Below are positions 20,548-31,643 of a stretch of 64,000 bases of DNA, piece by piece; the stretch's first letter is position 1; each line of letters begins with the position of its first letter. Under the pieces are notes generated by a model, which made no database searches, had not been told where the DNA came from, and worked only from the letters and a program-made list of their open reading frames with translations. The translations under genes were made by a program, and so were the position numbers. Source of the DNA: Ypsolopha sequella (Eukaryota; Arthropoda; Insecta; Lepidoptera; Ypsolophidae); assembly GCA_934047225.1 (NCBI GenBank), contig OW204012.1:14756001-14820000 (forward strand), in the 5' to 3' direction.

Positions 20548-21417
20548 TCTGTATATATAAAATTCAAAGTCCTGACTGACTGACTGACTGACTGACTGAC
20601 TGACTGACTGATATATCAACGCACAGCCTAAACCGCTGGTCCTAGAGACTTGAAATTTTGCATATAGATATCTTATATAGTGTAGGCATCCACTAAGAAA
20701 GGATTTTTCAAAATTCACCCCCTAAAGGGGTGAAACGGGGGTCCAAAGTTTGTATCGGGAAACAAGATTAGTTAGACTATTTTATTCGAGACTTCACAAG
20801 AGTACTCCTATCTATAAATGAGTAAACATATGTTTCAGGTTTTTTCAGAATTCCACCCCTAAAAGGGGGAAATGGGGTGACAAATTCTGAAAATCAACAT
20901 GGGTATCGTTTGTATGGTTTATCGGGTCGCTGATTACGAAAACAACAACGATTTTAAAATCCAACGTAGTGGACGTAAAAAAGGCATTTCCTGAATTCAA
21001 CCCCTAAAAAGGGGAAATGGGGTGACAAAGTCTGAAAACCAACATGGGTATCGTTTGTATGGTTTATCGGGTCGCTGATTACGAAAACAACAACGATTTC
21101 TAAATCCAACGTAGTGGACGTGAAATACCATCATCCCCTGTTGGGGTGCGATGGGGTTGATATGTTGAAATGTGTAAATATCAATATGGGTGTCGTTTTT
21201 ATGGTTTTTTGGGACGTTAATTATGAAAATGGCATCGATTTTGAAATTTAATATAGTGGACATGAAAATTCTTGAAAGTATGTGTGCCAGAGCAAATCGG
21301 CTGTAACAGACGAACAGACAGACAGCCACACAAGTGATCCTATTAGGATTCCATTTTTTCCTTTTGAGGTATCTATCTATCTATATATCCACAATCTATC
21401 TATCTATCTATCTGTCC

Positions 21418-21451
<34 letters not shown>

Positions 21452-22263
21452 ATCTTTCAATATCCCAGCAAAATATTTTTGGAATGGAAGGTTGAAAGGG
21501 TTGGACCACGGGGTACCAAAAAAAATTCTTTTTTTATGTGAAAACTTTGACGGCCTGTTTTTCCCAAACGGCTAGACTTAGACCCATGTTGATGGGTGTC
21601 TAGGAAAAGGTTTCGACGAGATCTACCCGCCGAAAGTGTCAAAACTTTACAGGCCCGTATCTCCCAAACAGCTAATGCTATAGACCCATGTTCATGGTAC
21701 TCTAAGAAAAGGGCTCGGCAAGATCTAGATGACGTTAAAAAAAAAGTCGAAAAAAAAAATTGCCAAACATTTGATCGGCCATATCTCCCGAACGGCTAAT
21801 CGTAGGGAGTTCGGGTTTCAACTATTGTGATCGGTCAAGCTGGGGCTACATGACCAAAAAAAATTAAACAGTTTTGACAGTTTTTTGACAGGTCCAAAAA
21901 AAGTATTCCGATTTGCATAAAACTCAAGGGGCATTCGGGGTCGCCAATTACGCTGCTGTATTCAAATTTGAAATCTTTTGACAACTGATAGGGATTTTGA
22001 CACTCTTTCGGAAAAACTTTGATCGGTGAGTCCCCGTGTTTGGCATTCTGGTGAGGCCGAAAAACGAGCATGTGAGGACGGAGAACGCGCCCGCGAGGCC
22101 GAAGGCCGAGCAGGGCGCGTTCGTAGTCTGAGCATGCAAGTTTTTCGGCCGAGCACTACACCTTGACTCCCAGAGGGAGTGAGAGCACTTATAATGTTTG
22201 TTTCTGAAAAAATGTAATTTGTTTCCTGTAAGCCACGCGGGCGAAGCCGCGGGCAGAAGCTAG
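20548..22263 (+). mobile_element. Nonautonomous Helitron, copy Hel2
   Basis: Starts with TCTGTATATATAAAATTCAA after an A and ends with GCAGAAGCTAG before a T, i.e. TC...CTAG inserted between A and T as Helitrons do. A GC hairpin (CGCGGGCGAAGCCGCG) lies about 10 bp before the end. The interior holds a GACT microsatellite, a 145-bp partial duplication (20870 and 21015) and a TATC microsatellite. There is no Rep or helicase ORF. A sister copy is at 40455-42058. Confidence 0.9.
21366..21455. repeat. TATC microsatellite
   Basis: Runs of ATCTATCTATCTATC lie inside Hel2. The corresponding region of Hel3 (41130-41260) also holds an expanded TATC/TATA array. Confidence 0.9.
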
Positions 22264-22759
22264 TATGATAATATATGAGACAAAAATAGTTACATTGGTC
22301 AAACGCTTCTTTGGCAAGACAAATCTATTCTATTATTTTCATCTATGCTAGTTATGGTGCGGCTATTTTTATGTCTAAACTGGATTTGACTGAACCTTGG
22401 AGAAATAGCTAAGGCTCATTTTGATTTTTACAAGAAAATCTCGACATTTCGGTCAAAATCAGACACTTATCATTATAATTATGTTTTTTTTTGTTTTTTT
22501 TTTCTCTCTCTTAGATGTTTCTAGAGGTGGTAAAATGGCACGGGCCAAAGCCAAGCGGATGAGTACAAATATAAATGTCTTAGGAATTTACGGACAATCC
22601 TACACTTTTTGGAGAAGGATGAAAGTTGATGATGATGTCCAATATCTTGAGGCTAGTATGCAATGTTTTGGTGATGACACCTGTTGAAGAAATGATGATG
22701 GGTAAAGTTCTGACTGGGTTGACATGCCATTGAGTCTTTATTACTATGGACAAGTCTGT

Positions 22760-22870
22760 ATTATTATTATAAAAAAAAATTATTGCACAAATCAAAAACA
22801 TGTACATAAGCGAGCTTAATGCTAGTTAGAATTTTCTTCCAGCTAACCTTTGGCGATGTGGAACACTTAC
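22760..22870 (-). repeat. LINE L3 3' terminus
   Basis: Carries the complement of TTAAGCTCGCTTATGTACA and AGCTAACCTTTGGCGATGTG, as at 14020-14150, ending in an A/T-rich tail. Confidence 0.55.
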
Positions 22871-23284
22871 ATCCTGGTGAGTGTGCACGCGCCGAACTTT
22901 TAAGTTTGACCAAAATATCGAGCCTCACTCGTAAACATCAATATGAGCCTTAGCTGTAATAACTATTTCGTTATGTTGAACACTAACCCAAATTTTAGTT
23001 ATAGTATAACCATTAAGAAACTTTGTCACACTAAATGTCAGAACTTATAACTGTTATCTGTAAACGTCAACTAATTTGACGTATTTTTTTGTTCCATTAA
23101 TGACGTAGCCATTTCTCTCCGGCTCCCAGTCTATTGTTATCGGAGTTGAAGAAATAACATCAAAGTTGACATTAGGTGGAGTTGCTAGAGATATGAAATT
23201 GTTTATTAGATTTCCATTCGAGGAATTGCTTTATACAGAAAGAGAGATTTGTTGGTAAAGGAGAGATTTAAGAGGACTGTATCA

Positions 23285-23400
23285 CTAGGCCATCCATCCA
23301 TTCATCAGCCTGGTTTATCCACTATGGACATAAGCTTTTACAAGATTTCGCCACTTATGGCAGTCCACCTGGCAGAGATGCCCATACTCTCACACTCTAA
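23285..23400 (-). repeat. RTE LINE 3' fragment
   Basis: CCATCCATCCATTCATCAGCC followed by degenerate TCCACTATGGACATAAGC and GCCCATACTCTCACACTC; same family as 15860-16080. Confidence 0.6.
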
Positions 23401-23879
23401 CCACAATTCCAGATACTAGTTTTTATATCCTGTCTAGAAAATGCCATCGAGTTGACTAAGTTATGAAATATATTTATTTATGTAATGTAGGTATAACAGA
23501 TTCACTTATTACAGGTCAGTTTTAATGTAATATAAGTAATCAAATAATCTATGTGTATAGTATAGGTTTTATGTCATAAATGTCATATGGGGAAATATGC
23601 AGGGGAATAATAAAGGTTGGGTTTACTTAAATTTAATAAAAAAATACACTTCAATAAAACAAAAATATAGGAATAAGGAGTAAATAATACTATAAATGTA
23701 TACAAAACATATAATAAATATATGCCTAACTCCGCACATTCGATTAGTCTTGCTAAGAAGAAGGGCAACAAACTTAGCAAGATCATGTCTTCTTTTCATA
23801 ATATTAGGTTAGAAATAAATGTAAAAAGTAAGTCTATACTTTAATTGAGTAAAGAGATGAAAAATACAAGAGAAAATTA

Positions 23880-23975
23880 TGTCATGAAGGCAAAAAAATA
23901 TATTTAATACCTTTGTCTACCTGCCCCATATATAATACCTTTGTCTACCTGTTTGCCCCATATATAATACCTTTG
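23880..23975. repeat. Short duplicated segment
   Basis: The phrase ATAATACCTTTGTCTACCTG with CCCCATAT occurs twice in tandem, with a third partial unit, about 33 bp apart. Confidence 0.7.
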
Positions 23976-24099
23976 TTATTGTCCAAAATATGATTGAACT
24001 TCCTTTTTAGGGAGCGTGCTCGCGGAACAATCCTCTTAAAAGATTTTGTGCGGACAAAGCTTTTTAAGAATTCTTTGACAAGTTGGCCGTCTATTCGAT

Positions 24100-24290
24100 A
24101 AATTACAAAAGTCATAGTCACGAATCGTCTCCCTGGGGGAGTGTCAGAGGTGTTGAAAATACAAGTCACCCACGAGTTTATCGACCCAGCGTGATGGTTA
24201 GTAAAATATCTATTGCCGTACTTCGGGCACGAATATTTGTTCCGAAGCACGCGGAACGAACACAAATGTGGCTACAGGATTTGAATTCGT
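24100..24290 (-). mobile_element. SINE S1 fragment
   Basis: Contains the S1 body segments on the complement (CCCACGAGTTTATCG, CAGCGTGATGG, CCGTACTTCGGGCACGAATA). Truncated at both ends. Confidence 0.6.
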
Positions 24291-24329
24291 GACCTCCGGA
24301 TTATTACTGTCAAAAGTCTATGATGTGCT

Positions 24330-24607
24330 TTAACAACTTTAACTTTAACTGGACACTGCAAGCAAAATACGCACCTTTTCGGGTGGCACTTGTAGCTCTC
24401 TATGCAGAGGGTGCCTTCTAGAGGAAGAGACAGTGGAACACGTGCTATTCTACTGATCTGCAACCGAAGACATAAGACGAAAAGCTGGGATCGCGACGGG
24501 CTCCATCTTCCCTTCACTTGACCAATTTTTGTGTCAGGATTCAGAAGCTCCAGTGCTTGCAGTTTCGACAAAGATAGCGATCGCTATCCTACCGATTTCG
24601 ATCGTTA
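24330..24607 (+). pseudogene. LINE zinc-knuckle C-terminus (degraded)
   Basis: Plus-strand frames give GHCKQNTHLF, then EEETVEHVLFY, then ATEDIRRKAGIATGSIFPSL and DQFLCQDSEAPVLAVS. The ETVEHVLFHC pattern is the end of the C-terminal CCHC region of R1/Jockey-like LINE pols. Stops and a frameshift break it. Confidence 0.6.
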
Positions 24608-24697
24608 AGTTATAAAAATCCAATTTTAAATATTTTGTATTGTATCTACCGTCAAACTATCGACTGAAAATAGAAGGGAATTCAATACACTTCCAAT

Positions 24698-25171
24698 TTA
24701 AGGCGATTACCATCGCCAAATTAGCAGCTCGATATTTGTCAGTACGAATATCAACGGAAACGACATTGAAATAACGTTCATATCAGCGCGCAATGCATAG
24801 TGGCTGTTACGACGCTCGCTGCGTCCTTGAAAGAGCGAAATAGGAGAAAATTATACTTTTCACATGGACGTGATTGTTCGATTGAATAATCCTATGTTAT
24901 GTTTATAGTTATTAAGTTTATCTATTTATCAAAGCATAAATGAATTCAATCGGCCAAGCCACTTAGGAGCAGTAGGAAATTTAAGCCAAAAAACACCATT
25001 TAGTTAATACATTTTTTCATGTAGAAGTTTTCGTGGTATGAAATAGAAAAATGTTGCATATGTTGTCTAAGAGCTAATTATTCATAATACATTTTTTCAT
25101 TATTTTTGGTTTGGCCGTAAACGAGGAGTAGGCTTTAGAAAGTACCCATTTGGCGATAGTAAGGCCCTTAA
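24698..25171 (+). mobile_element. TTAA MITE, family A, copy 3
   Basis: 474 bp; left TTAAGGCGATTACCATCGCC, right GGCGATAGTAAGGCCCTTAA. Highly similar to 1314-1787 along its length, same orientation. Confidence 0.85.
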
Positions 25172-25261
25172 GCCGATAGTTTTGATGGTAGACACTAAAA
25201 ATAATCTATTTTTATCACTTAACGACCGAAATCGCTAGGATAGCTTTCGCTACCTTTGTCG

Positions 25262-25385
25262 AGTCTGCAGGCCCTGGCTGGGCTAACTGACCGGAGGGAG
25301 GACAAACCTTCAGGATTGCTGAGAATCAGTGCAGGACCCATCACCTCCAGTACGAATTTAGAATTTGGATGAGCTTTAATTTAAA
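25262..25385. repeat. Fragment shared with RTE region at 56217
   Basis: CCCTGGCTGGGCTAACTGACCG and GAATCA...ACGAATTTAGAATTT recur at 56222-56330, where they interrupt an RTE LINE copy. Confidence 0.5.
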
Positions 25386-25426
25386 ATCATAGAATATTGA
25401 CTGCTGAGGATGTAATCGATTGTAGC

Positions 25427-26662
25427 TAGGGAATGCAATCTTGCACCTAAATGTCAATCTCGGTATTTGCAAGACTAGAAAAAATCAATGTCGCAAGATC
25501 TCGGTATTAGCGAGATTTTGCATTAAGGCGTATGACCACGCTAAATAAGCAACTCGATGTGTGTCGGTACAAATATCAACGGAAACGACATTGAAATAAT
25601 GTTCATTTCCGTGTGCCTTGAAAAGTAGCTGTTACGACAACCACTGCGTCTCCGGCTAGCGCAAAATAGGAGAAAATAATACTTTTCACATGGACGCCAT
25701 GAACGAAAAAAAATTTTGAACTTAAATCTTTTAGATCTAAAAATTTCCTATAATTTGGTGAAATAATAATTAAAATCGCTTTAGGCGTTTGGAAGGAGTA
25801 AGAGAATTCTTGTGTTAATCATGTGAAACTTTCGATGACTTTCGATTTTTTTTGTCAAAACCTACAATAGAAATACAGTTTATGAAACATAAAATTTATT
25901 TTGGACTATAATGCCTATAATATATTTTTATGAAAGTTTTTGGACCACCCGTGTGGGAGGAGTAGGCCTTCAAAGACAGGTCCAAATTCCAGTTGGCGTA
26001 TCGATTCGCCTTAATAAAAATTCTTTCGAAAAAATATTGTTTCAACTACTGGTAAATAAAAAAATTTAAACAATATATCAATCCAATTAGAAGGATGTAT
26101 TTAAACATACCTATAATAGTTACTTATATTATTCTACGACCATACTGAAAAGCTTTCCCAACGAAACATACCAGTGCAAATGAAAAAATAAATTATCCTT
26201 TCCATAATAACTTTAAAAACCAACTGTATTAGGTAAATGTTGTATGTTTGTTATGTTTCTTTGAAAAATTTGTTTAGTGTGAACAGTAAAGTAGAGTATA
26301 ATGATTTTATTGAAAGATAGCGTGTGTTTTCATTTTATATAGCCTATAGGCTAGCCCAGCCGCAGATAAGGTTCTCTCTAATTCCATGTGTATAGTCATC
26401 AATTTCAACAAAATGATGTTGATAATTTTATGATGCAAAATGCAGTTATTGTCTTCTCGACCCAGCAAAGCTTTATATTTTTCTTTTAAGATCGTCAATG
26501 CCCTGGATCTGTAATATGCGCTGCCACTTGATCTCGCAAATCTTGCGAGATCTCGCAAATCTTGCGAGATCTCGCACTGATAACGATGCGTGATTGATCT
26601 TGCAATATATGTGCGAGATCTTGGTATTTCGAGATCTCGGTATACCGAGATTGCATTTCCTA
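25427..26662 (-). mobile_element. hAT-like transposon remnant
   Basis: Ends TAGGGAATGCAATC and its near complement GATTGCATTTCCTA are bordered by a perfect 8-bp duplication ATTGTAGC (25419-25426 and 26663-26670), the hAT signature. GAGATCTCG-type subterminal motifs repeat near both ends. A minus-strand frame near 26340-26400 includes MELERTLSAAGLAYRLYK, resembling the hAT dimerisation region, so this may be a deleted autonomous element rather than a pure MITE. A TTAA MITE is nested at 25523-26014. Confidence 0.8.
25523..26014 (+). mobile_element. TTAA MITE, family B, nested in hAT
   Basis: 492 bp between TTAA sites: left TTAAGGCGTATGACCACGC, right GTTGGCGTATCGATTCGCC then TTAA. The interior shares the AACGGAAACGACATTGAAAT and ATACTTTTCACATGGACG segments with family A, showing that A and B are related. 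Fragments are at 50510-51220 and 63070-63225. Confidence 0.8.
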
Positions 26663-26670
26663 ATTGTAGC

Positions 26671-27130
26671 CCCGAGTTGACTTTTGTCGGACCAATAGTT
26701 TGTGACGTCTTTTGTCGGACCAATAGTTTGTGACGTCTTTTGTTGGATCAATAGTTTGTGACATCTTTTGTCGAACCAATAGTTTGTGACGTCTTTTGTT
26801 GGATCAATAGTTTGTGACATCTTTTGTCGGACCAATACTTTGTGACGTCTTTTGTCGGATCAATAGTTTGTGACGTCTTTTGTCGGACCAATAGTTTGTG
26901 ACGTCTTTTGTTGGATCAATAGTTTGTGACGTCTTTTGTCGAACCAATAGTTTGTGACGTCTTTTGTTGGATCAATAGTTTGTGACATCTTTTGTCGGAC
27001 CAATACTTTGTGACGTCTTTTGTCGGATCAATAGTTTGTGACGTCTTTTGTCGGATCAATAGTTTGTGACATCTTTTGTCGGACCAATTGTTTGTGACGT
27101 CTTTTGTCGGATCAATAGTTTGTGACGTAT
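26671..27130. repeat. 28-bp tandem array, about 16 units
   Basis: The unit is GACGTCTTTTGTCGGACCAA plus TAGTTTGT, with GGACC/GGATC/GAACC and GACGTC/GACATC variants. Each unit contains CCAAT or TCAAT and TGACGTC-like sequence. It begins immediately after the hAT target duplication. No stop-free biological ORF is implied. Confidence 0.95.
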
Positions 27131-27435
27131 TTTACTAATATCTAGACACTTCAGTACTACATTGCCTTTAATCAAAAACATAATTAAAGGACAGAGGTCA
27201 AGTAAGAATGTTGAGGTCAGACAGGGCGTGTTATCGTTCATAAAAAAACTTCGTCCCTTACGAGCCTCCTTTCGTAAAGGGCCCTTAAGGTGAAGTGAGA
27301 CCAAAAGTAAAAGTTCATCGTGTTTTGTTCGACCGCTGGGAAAATCTATTTTAAGACGCTAAAAACTACGAATCCAACTTTTTTATTATTAAACTTAGCT
27401 CGATAAAAAAATCGGGAAGTTACATCAAAACTTCT

Positions 27436-27715
27436 CGGTTGGTGATCATTGAACCTTGTTCCTGGTCCCTGGCCGGGTCTCCGGTATGGGTTCGGGCGGT
27501 TGATTGGATTTTACCTTGTATAATAATATTTTACCTATCATTTTAATCGTATGTATATTGCTACATAAATTAAATAAACCTTTAATCTAGTTCATGTACA
27601 TTTATTATTTTATTACATATATTTTTATAAGATTAAAATTTGACTTGTGAAACGTGTATTATATATACCTACTTTGCAAAATAAACTTTTTGAAATTTGA
27701 ATTTTGAATTTTGAA
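27436..27715 (+). mobile_element. LINE or SINE 3' fragment, family L2
   Basis: Opposite-orientation copy of 8980-9265, with GATCATTGAACCTTGTTCC, CTGGCCGGGTCTCCGG, AATAAACTTTTTGAAATTTG and the TTTTGAA tail. Confidence 0.7.
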
Positions 27716-28379
27716 ACAACCATTTTATAAGAGAAAAGCAGTTTCATTCGATTGTTACTAGAGATATTTCAATGAAATTTTCTTTTTCGTATTCCTTAAG
27801 GGCGCACCGAGCGTTTGCTTTTGTCTCTGTCTTTTTCTTTCCGTGTAAAGATAATAACCAAACTTTTGCACTTTTTCAATGTTTTTCGTTGTTATTTTCA
27901 TTATATTGTTCTTAAATTATAACCATCGTGTATAATCACTCCAGCCATATATGAACTTTATTTTAGTAAATAAATCATAATATCAAATTACTTATTTATT
28001 TAAAAAAGTAGGGAAATAGAGGAAAAAATTACTCGAAAAGAGGTAACTTTGCGAATTTATTCTATCGAGCTAACTTTATCAAATCATGTTTCCATCGTGT
28101 ATACAGTCTAGTATATATACCCAATAGATCCAATATATTTCCCTAGATTTTAATTTAATTGTTTACTACTTCAAACAAGGGTTATAAAAATGTGCTTGTA
28201 TGTGTAAGAAGCTCGGTGTTAGTTTCTTAATATTTATTTTTAAAATAAATAAGTTTAAATAATGTGCAATGAAATTGCGCGCGGGCCGCTCCTTGCGTCG
28301 CTCGCTACCACCACCTCATCATTCATTCATCATTTGTAACAAAATTGTATAAAATAAGCATAAGGCCAAAAAAGCAACA
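27716..28379. other. AT-rich spacer
   Basis: No gene or repeat with clear ends is recognised in this stretch. Confidence 0.3.
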
Positions 28380-28625
28380 GGTTGTGTCGGAGATACAACC
28401 GTATATTATTTAAGCGAATACTTCTTGCCATGTGGTACCTTTTGCTATTATGTTCAGCTTTGAAACAGCATTCATTTTTAGTCTCGGATATGCACTTCCA
28501 TGATTACCACATACATAGTTCATGTATGTATACAAATTCTACGCTTGTGGAACAGTTTACCGCTACACATCCGCGAAGTTCCGTCTATAGCAGTCTTCAG
28601 GAGTAAGATAAAACAACTTTCTTGA
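28380..28625 (+). mobile_element. LINE L3 coding remnant
   Basis: Matches the complement of 14225-14560, e.g. CTTGTGGAACAGTTTACCGC and TAAGATAAAACAACTTTCTT. It encodes only short broken frames (NSTLVEQFTATHPRS). Confidence 0.55.
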
Positions 28626-28627
28626 TT

Positions 28628-29400
28628 TAGATAGATAGATAGATAGATATAGCATTTATTTCCCAAAAACACGACACATACTTACATACAAAAAACAAAG
28701 TAGAATTTACATAAAAGAAAAAAATTAAATAAAGTTAAAACACAAAAAGAAAGTTAATAATAATACCATGGTGGCTAGATAGGGGGTCCACAACGGCTAT
28801 CCTGTTGGATAGTTATTAAGCAGCAAGTCACCATCTGCCATATTTAAATTTGTGAGAGATTTTCGAGGCAGATGTCCGTTATCTCACTCCATAGCCCTGT
28901 TATCCGGCCCATTTAGCATCCCATCCTCATAGCCCACTCCAAGTCGCTTCCTTCCTGACAATAGTTTGGCAACTGTGGGGGACTGTCCGTTAGTGTATCA
29001 CAATGATACATTGAGGGAGAGGCCTCCATGTATGCAGCCATCTCACATTTAGATTAAATGGTACCAAAGGCCTCTTCAATGTTGGCTTCGGCCCCATGAA
29101 TGCCTTTCAAATGACCGGGTCCCTGTGGGCCCGTGACTGAAAAGTTTACCTTCATAATAATAATAATATGTTGTTTATTTCAGAACAATATAAAAACGAT
29201 GTTTTTTTACAGTCCATATACTTAACAACGAATAAAACAGTTAAATTTATCTTAGTGGTATGAGTGTCGCGGCAAAGAGAAAAAGGCTCGGACTCAGCAT
29301 TGCCGCAAACCGAAATCTGCGACGCTATTATTCTGTCGTCACCTGCAGAGAGCCGCACGAATTCCATCGAGAGTGGACAATTATTGTTTATTTAATGGTG
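28628..29400 (-). mobile_element. Retroposon 3' ends with GATA and AAT runs
   Basis: GATAGATAGATAGATATAGC at 28630 is followed by TTATTTCCC, and AATAATAATAATATG at 29155 by TTATTTCAGAAC. Both look like the complemented tails of two minus-strand retroposons. The 500-bp body with GGGTCCACAACGGC and CCATAGCCCTGTTATCC is not recognised. Confidence 0.4.
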
Positions 29401-30699
29401 TAAGTGTGTATGTAAGTATAATGGTTGTGTAATTTGTATATCAGTAAGTATAACAATTTTGGCTAAATATATTAAATAAGAGAATGTCCTGACCGGCTAC
29501 GACTATCACTACGACACCTAGCGTGCTACGACGTAGCGTAAATCGCTATTCTATCTCCCTCCCCTATGACGCCGAACGCCTTACGCAGGCGAAAACTATT
29601 CTTAAGACGTAACGACACACGGTACAAGTACGTGCCTGGTCGTTTTTCACCTATTTACGTGTCACAGCCACCTTAGTTCGTCCACACCCCCCCTCGGGGC
29701 ACACGAATAAACAAATAAAAACAATAGATAATTTTTAAATAGACTCTTTCAGACTCTTTAAATAGACTTTTAAAGGACCTTTAAAAACAAAAATAAATAA
29801 ATAAACTTTTACAGAGGTTGGGTACTCTCTGTCCCCCTCTTCAAGGTAAAGCTGAAAAGGCCAAAAGGCCGACAGCAAAAAAGATCAACTCAAAAAAAAA
29901 AAAAAGACTGACTGGTCTATCAATGATTCAATGCCCGGGCCAGCTGATTGAACCTAGGAACATAAATTTGGACTGTGGGTTTTATCTGCGACACGCAGAC
30001 ATCCACAAGAGATAAAAATATAATAATATCTAATAATGATAATGTGTGGCATAGTCAATAATAAAATAAAATTTTGACTGAATGCCAATAACATAAAGCA
30101 TATCATGTGGATTTTTGTAGTGCAAGTAAGTAATTTTTGTACTTACTTTAAAAGAGTATTCTGTTCTTATATTAATAAATACAGAATGATTCATAAAAAC
30201 AAACTAAAAAAATTGTCTTCATTATAGATATGTTTGTGTATGTAAACTTTTAAGTAGTAGCTTACCTACTAGTAGTAATACTAAGTATTACTACGTATAG
30301 ACCAACAACTCCCATAGATCAAGGCAAAGCAAATTTTGTACGCGCCCTTACGACACTATGCGTCGCCAAGTGTTGCAAATAAGCATAATTTGTTTAATTG
30401 GCTGCAAGTAAACTCTCATGGTTACCAAGTAAACATGTGGCTGTAATAGTTTTGCTTAGAAAAACTAGATAGCGCTAAGTTGACAACACTAACAGTGAAT
30501 ATTTCAGCGCCATCTATTATCGAAGTATGCGGACCGACCGCGATCACCATCACCCAGCTATGGTTGTGAGATGCTTACCTATTGCTACTATAATTTAATA
30601 TAAGTACCGAACTCCGCAATCACTGATAAACCCTATGGGTTTTTGTTGATTGTGCATTCTTGTAACCAGGTTAAGATTTTTGAAAATAAGGAAAATAGA
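29401..30699. other. Unassigned spacer
   Basis: Low coding potential in all frames. A local palindromic patch (AGTAGTAATACTAAGTATTACTAC) lies near 30270-30295. Nothing else is supported. Confidence 0.3.
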
Positions 30700-30803
30700 T
30701 TATAAAAAAAAGTGGGAATTATTTTGATGATTCCGTCCCTCTCCCACAGCGGGTCTTTCCGCTTGGAGTAACGGGGACTTTATATCACTATATATCACTT
30801 TAA
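30700..30803 (+). repeat. Family G element 3' end
   Basis: GATTCCGTCCCTCTC, CGGGTCTTTCCGCTTGGAGT and ATATCACTTTAA match the right end of the family G element at 36077-36829. Its TTAA is shared with the left end of the next element. Confidence 0.65.
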
Positions 30804-30861
30804 GGCGATATGCGAAAAAAATATGGGTGTTTCTTTTCTGTGTATTTCATGAAATACATGG

Positions 30862-31643
30862 AAATCTCAGGCTCCATCTGTAATGAAGCATGAATATTTT
30901 AATTTAGTAATTATTGGAATTTCTTCACAAAATTATCATCGCTTAAGGCACTACCTCACTGCTGAAAACACACCAGCAGTGTAATCGATATCATACCGAT
31001 TTTTGTCATGTACCCTTGCATGTCCCTCCCCATGATTGCATCGCTGGTTAGTCCGAGCTGTGATTACACATCGTTAACGCTTTCGTGGCCCAATCCTCGA
31101 TCTGTGCGCCCGCTGATATGGACCGTGGGTTTTGCCTTACGGGAGCTGAGATGTGTACGGGTGACTGGGGGGCAGGCGCGGTGTGCGGGGACAAGCTGTG
31201 CGGGGTGGTGGCGGGCGCGACAACGGAGGGCTGCGGCCGCACGCTCATCGCTCACAACGTTGCACGCCACAGACGGTTCCTGCATTGCGCGCACGTGCTT
31301 AATTCTTGCGAGAGAGAAGAATGCGTGAACGAGTGCAAAGAACTACAGCTCAATGAAACAACAGATGTGAACGAAAGGGATAAAAACATCCCTGCCAAGA
31401 AATCACAGCTCGGACTAACCAGCGATGCAATCATGGGGAGGGACATGCAAGGGTACATGACAAAAATCGGTATGATATCGATTACACTGCTGGTGTGTTT
31501 TCAGCAGTGAGGTAGTGCCTTAAGCGATGATAATTTTGTGAAGAAATTCCAATAATTACTAAATTAAAATATTCATGCTTCATTACAGATGGAGCCTGAG
31601 ATTTACAAGCAACTCATACGTTGTATTAATAATGTAAAATCCA
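30862..31643. mobile_element. Hairpin insertion carrying a protease fragment
   Basis: A 782-bp insertion bounded by a perfect 14-bp duplication CATGAAATACATGG (30848-30861 and 31644-31657). Inside, arms 30862-31065 and 31401-31604 (204 nt each) read as exact inverted copies by eye, around a 335-nt spacer, with 39 nt (31605-31643) outside the right arm. The spacer plus right arm carry an open frame resembling a serine-protease homologue. The long TSD suggests LINE-type target-primed insertion; the inverted arms need a template switch or foldback step. Confidence 0.9.
31064..31510 (+). pseudogene. Serine-protease-homologue (S1) C-terminal fragment
   Basis: An open frame of about 148 codons has no ATG near its start. 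It reads AQSSICAPADMDRGFCLTG, AEMCTGDWGAGAVCGDKLCG and VVAGATTEGCGRTLIAHNVA, then RHRRFL. Cys spacing and order follow the chymotrypsin C-terminal half (C..C-x-GDSGGP..C..L.G..G..CG......V..Y..FI). The active-site serine box GDSGGP is GDWGAG, so the encoded domain would be catalytically dead, like serine protease homologues. The His and Asp parts are absent. The tail runs into the inverted arm and ends in a hydrophobic IGMISITLLVCFQQ. Probably a retroposed gene fragment. Confidence 0.65.

Noticed and set aside
20488..20718. SVSQ-repeat ORFs at Helitron 5' ends (also 40410-40625)
   Set aside because: They translate the GACT microsatellite; the same text recurs in both Helitrons.
21282..21575. 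ORFs rich in IYLS repeats (also at 41096-41362)
   Set aside because: They translate TATC microsatellites inside Helitrons.
26671..27130. CRISPR-like regular repeat array
   Set aside because: The units are contiguous with no unique spacers, and the context is eukaryotic; this is a simple tandem array.
26307..27304. Minus-strand ORFs of 82-138 codons over the 28-bp array and hAT element
   Set aside because: They read through tandem repeats and transposon debris; only the short hAT-like stretch near 26350 merits mention.
31048..31458. Minus-strand ORFs across the hairpin insertion
   Set aside because: They mirror the protease-like frame and the inverted arms; no homology is seen on that strand.
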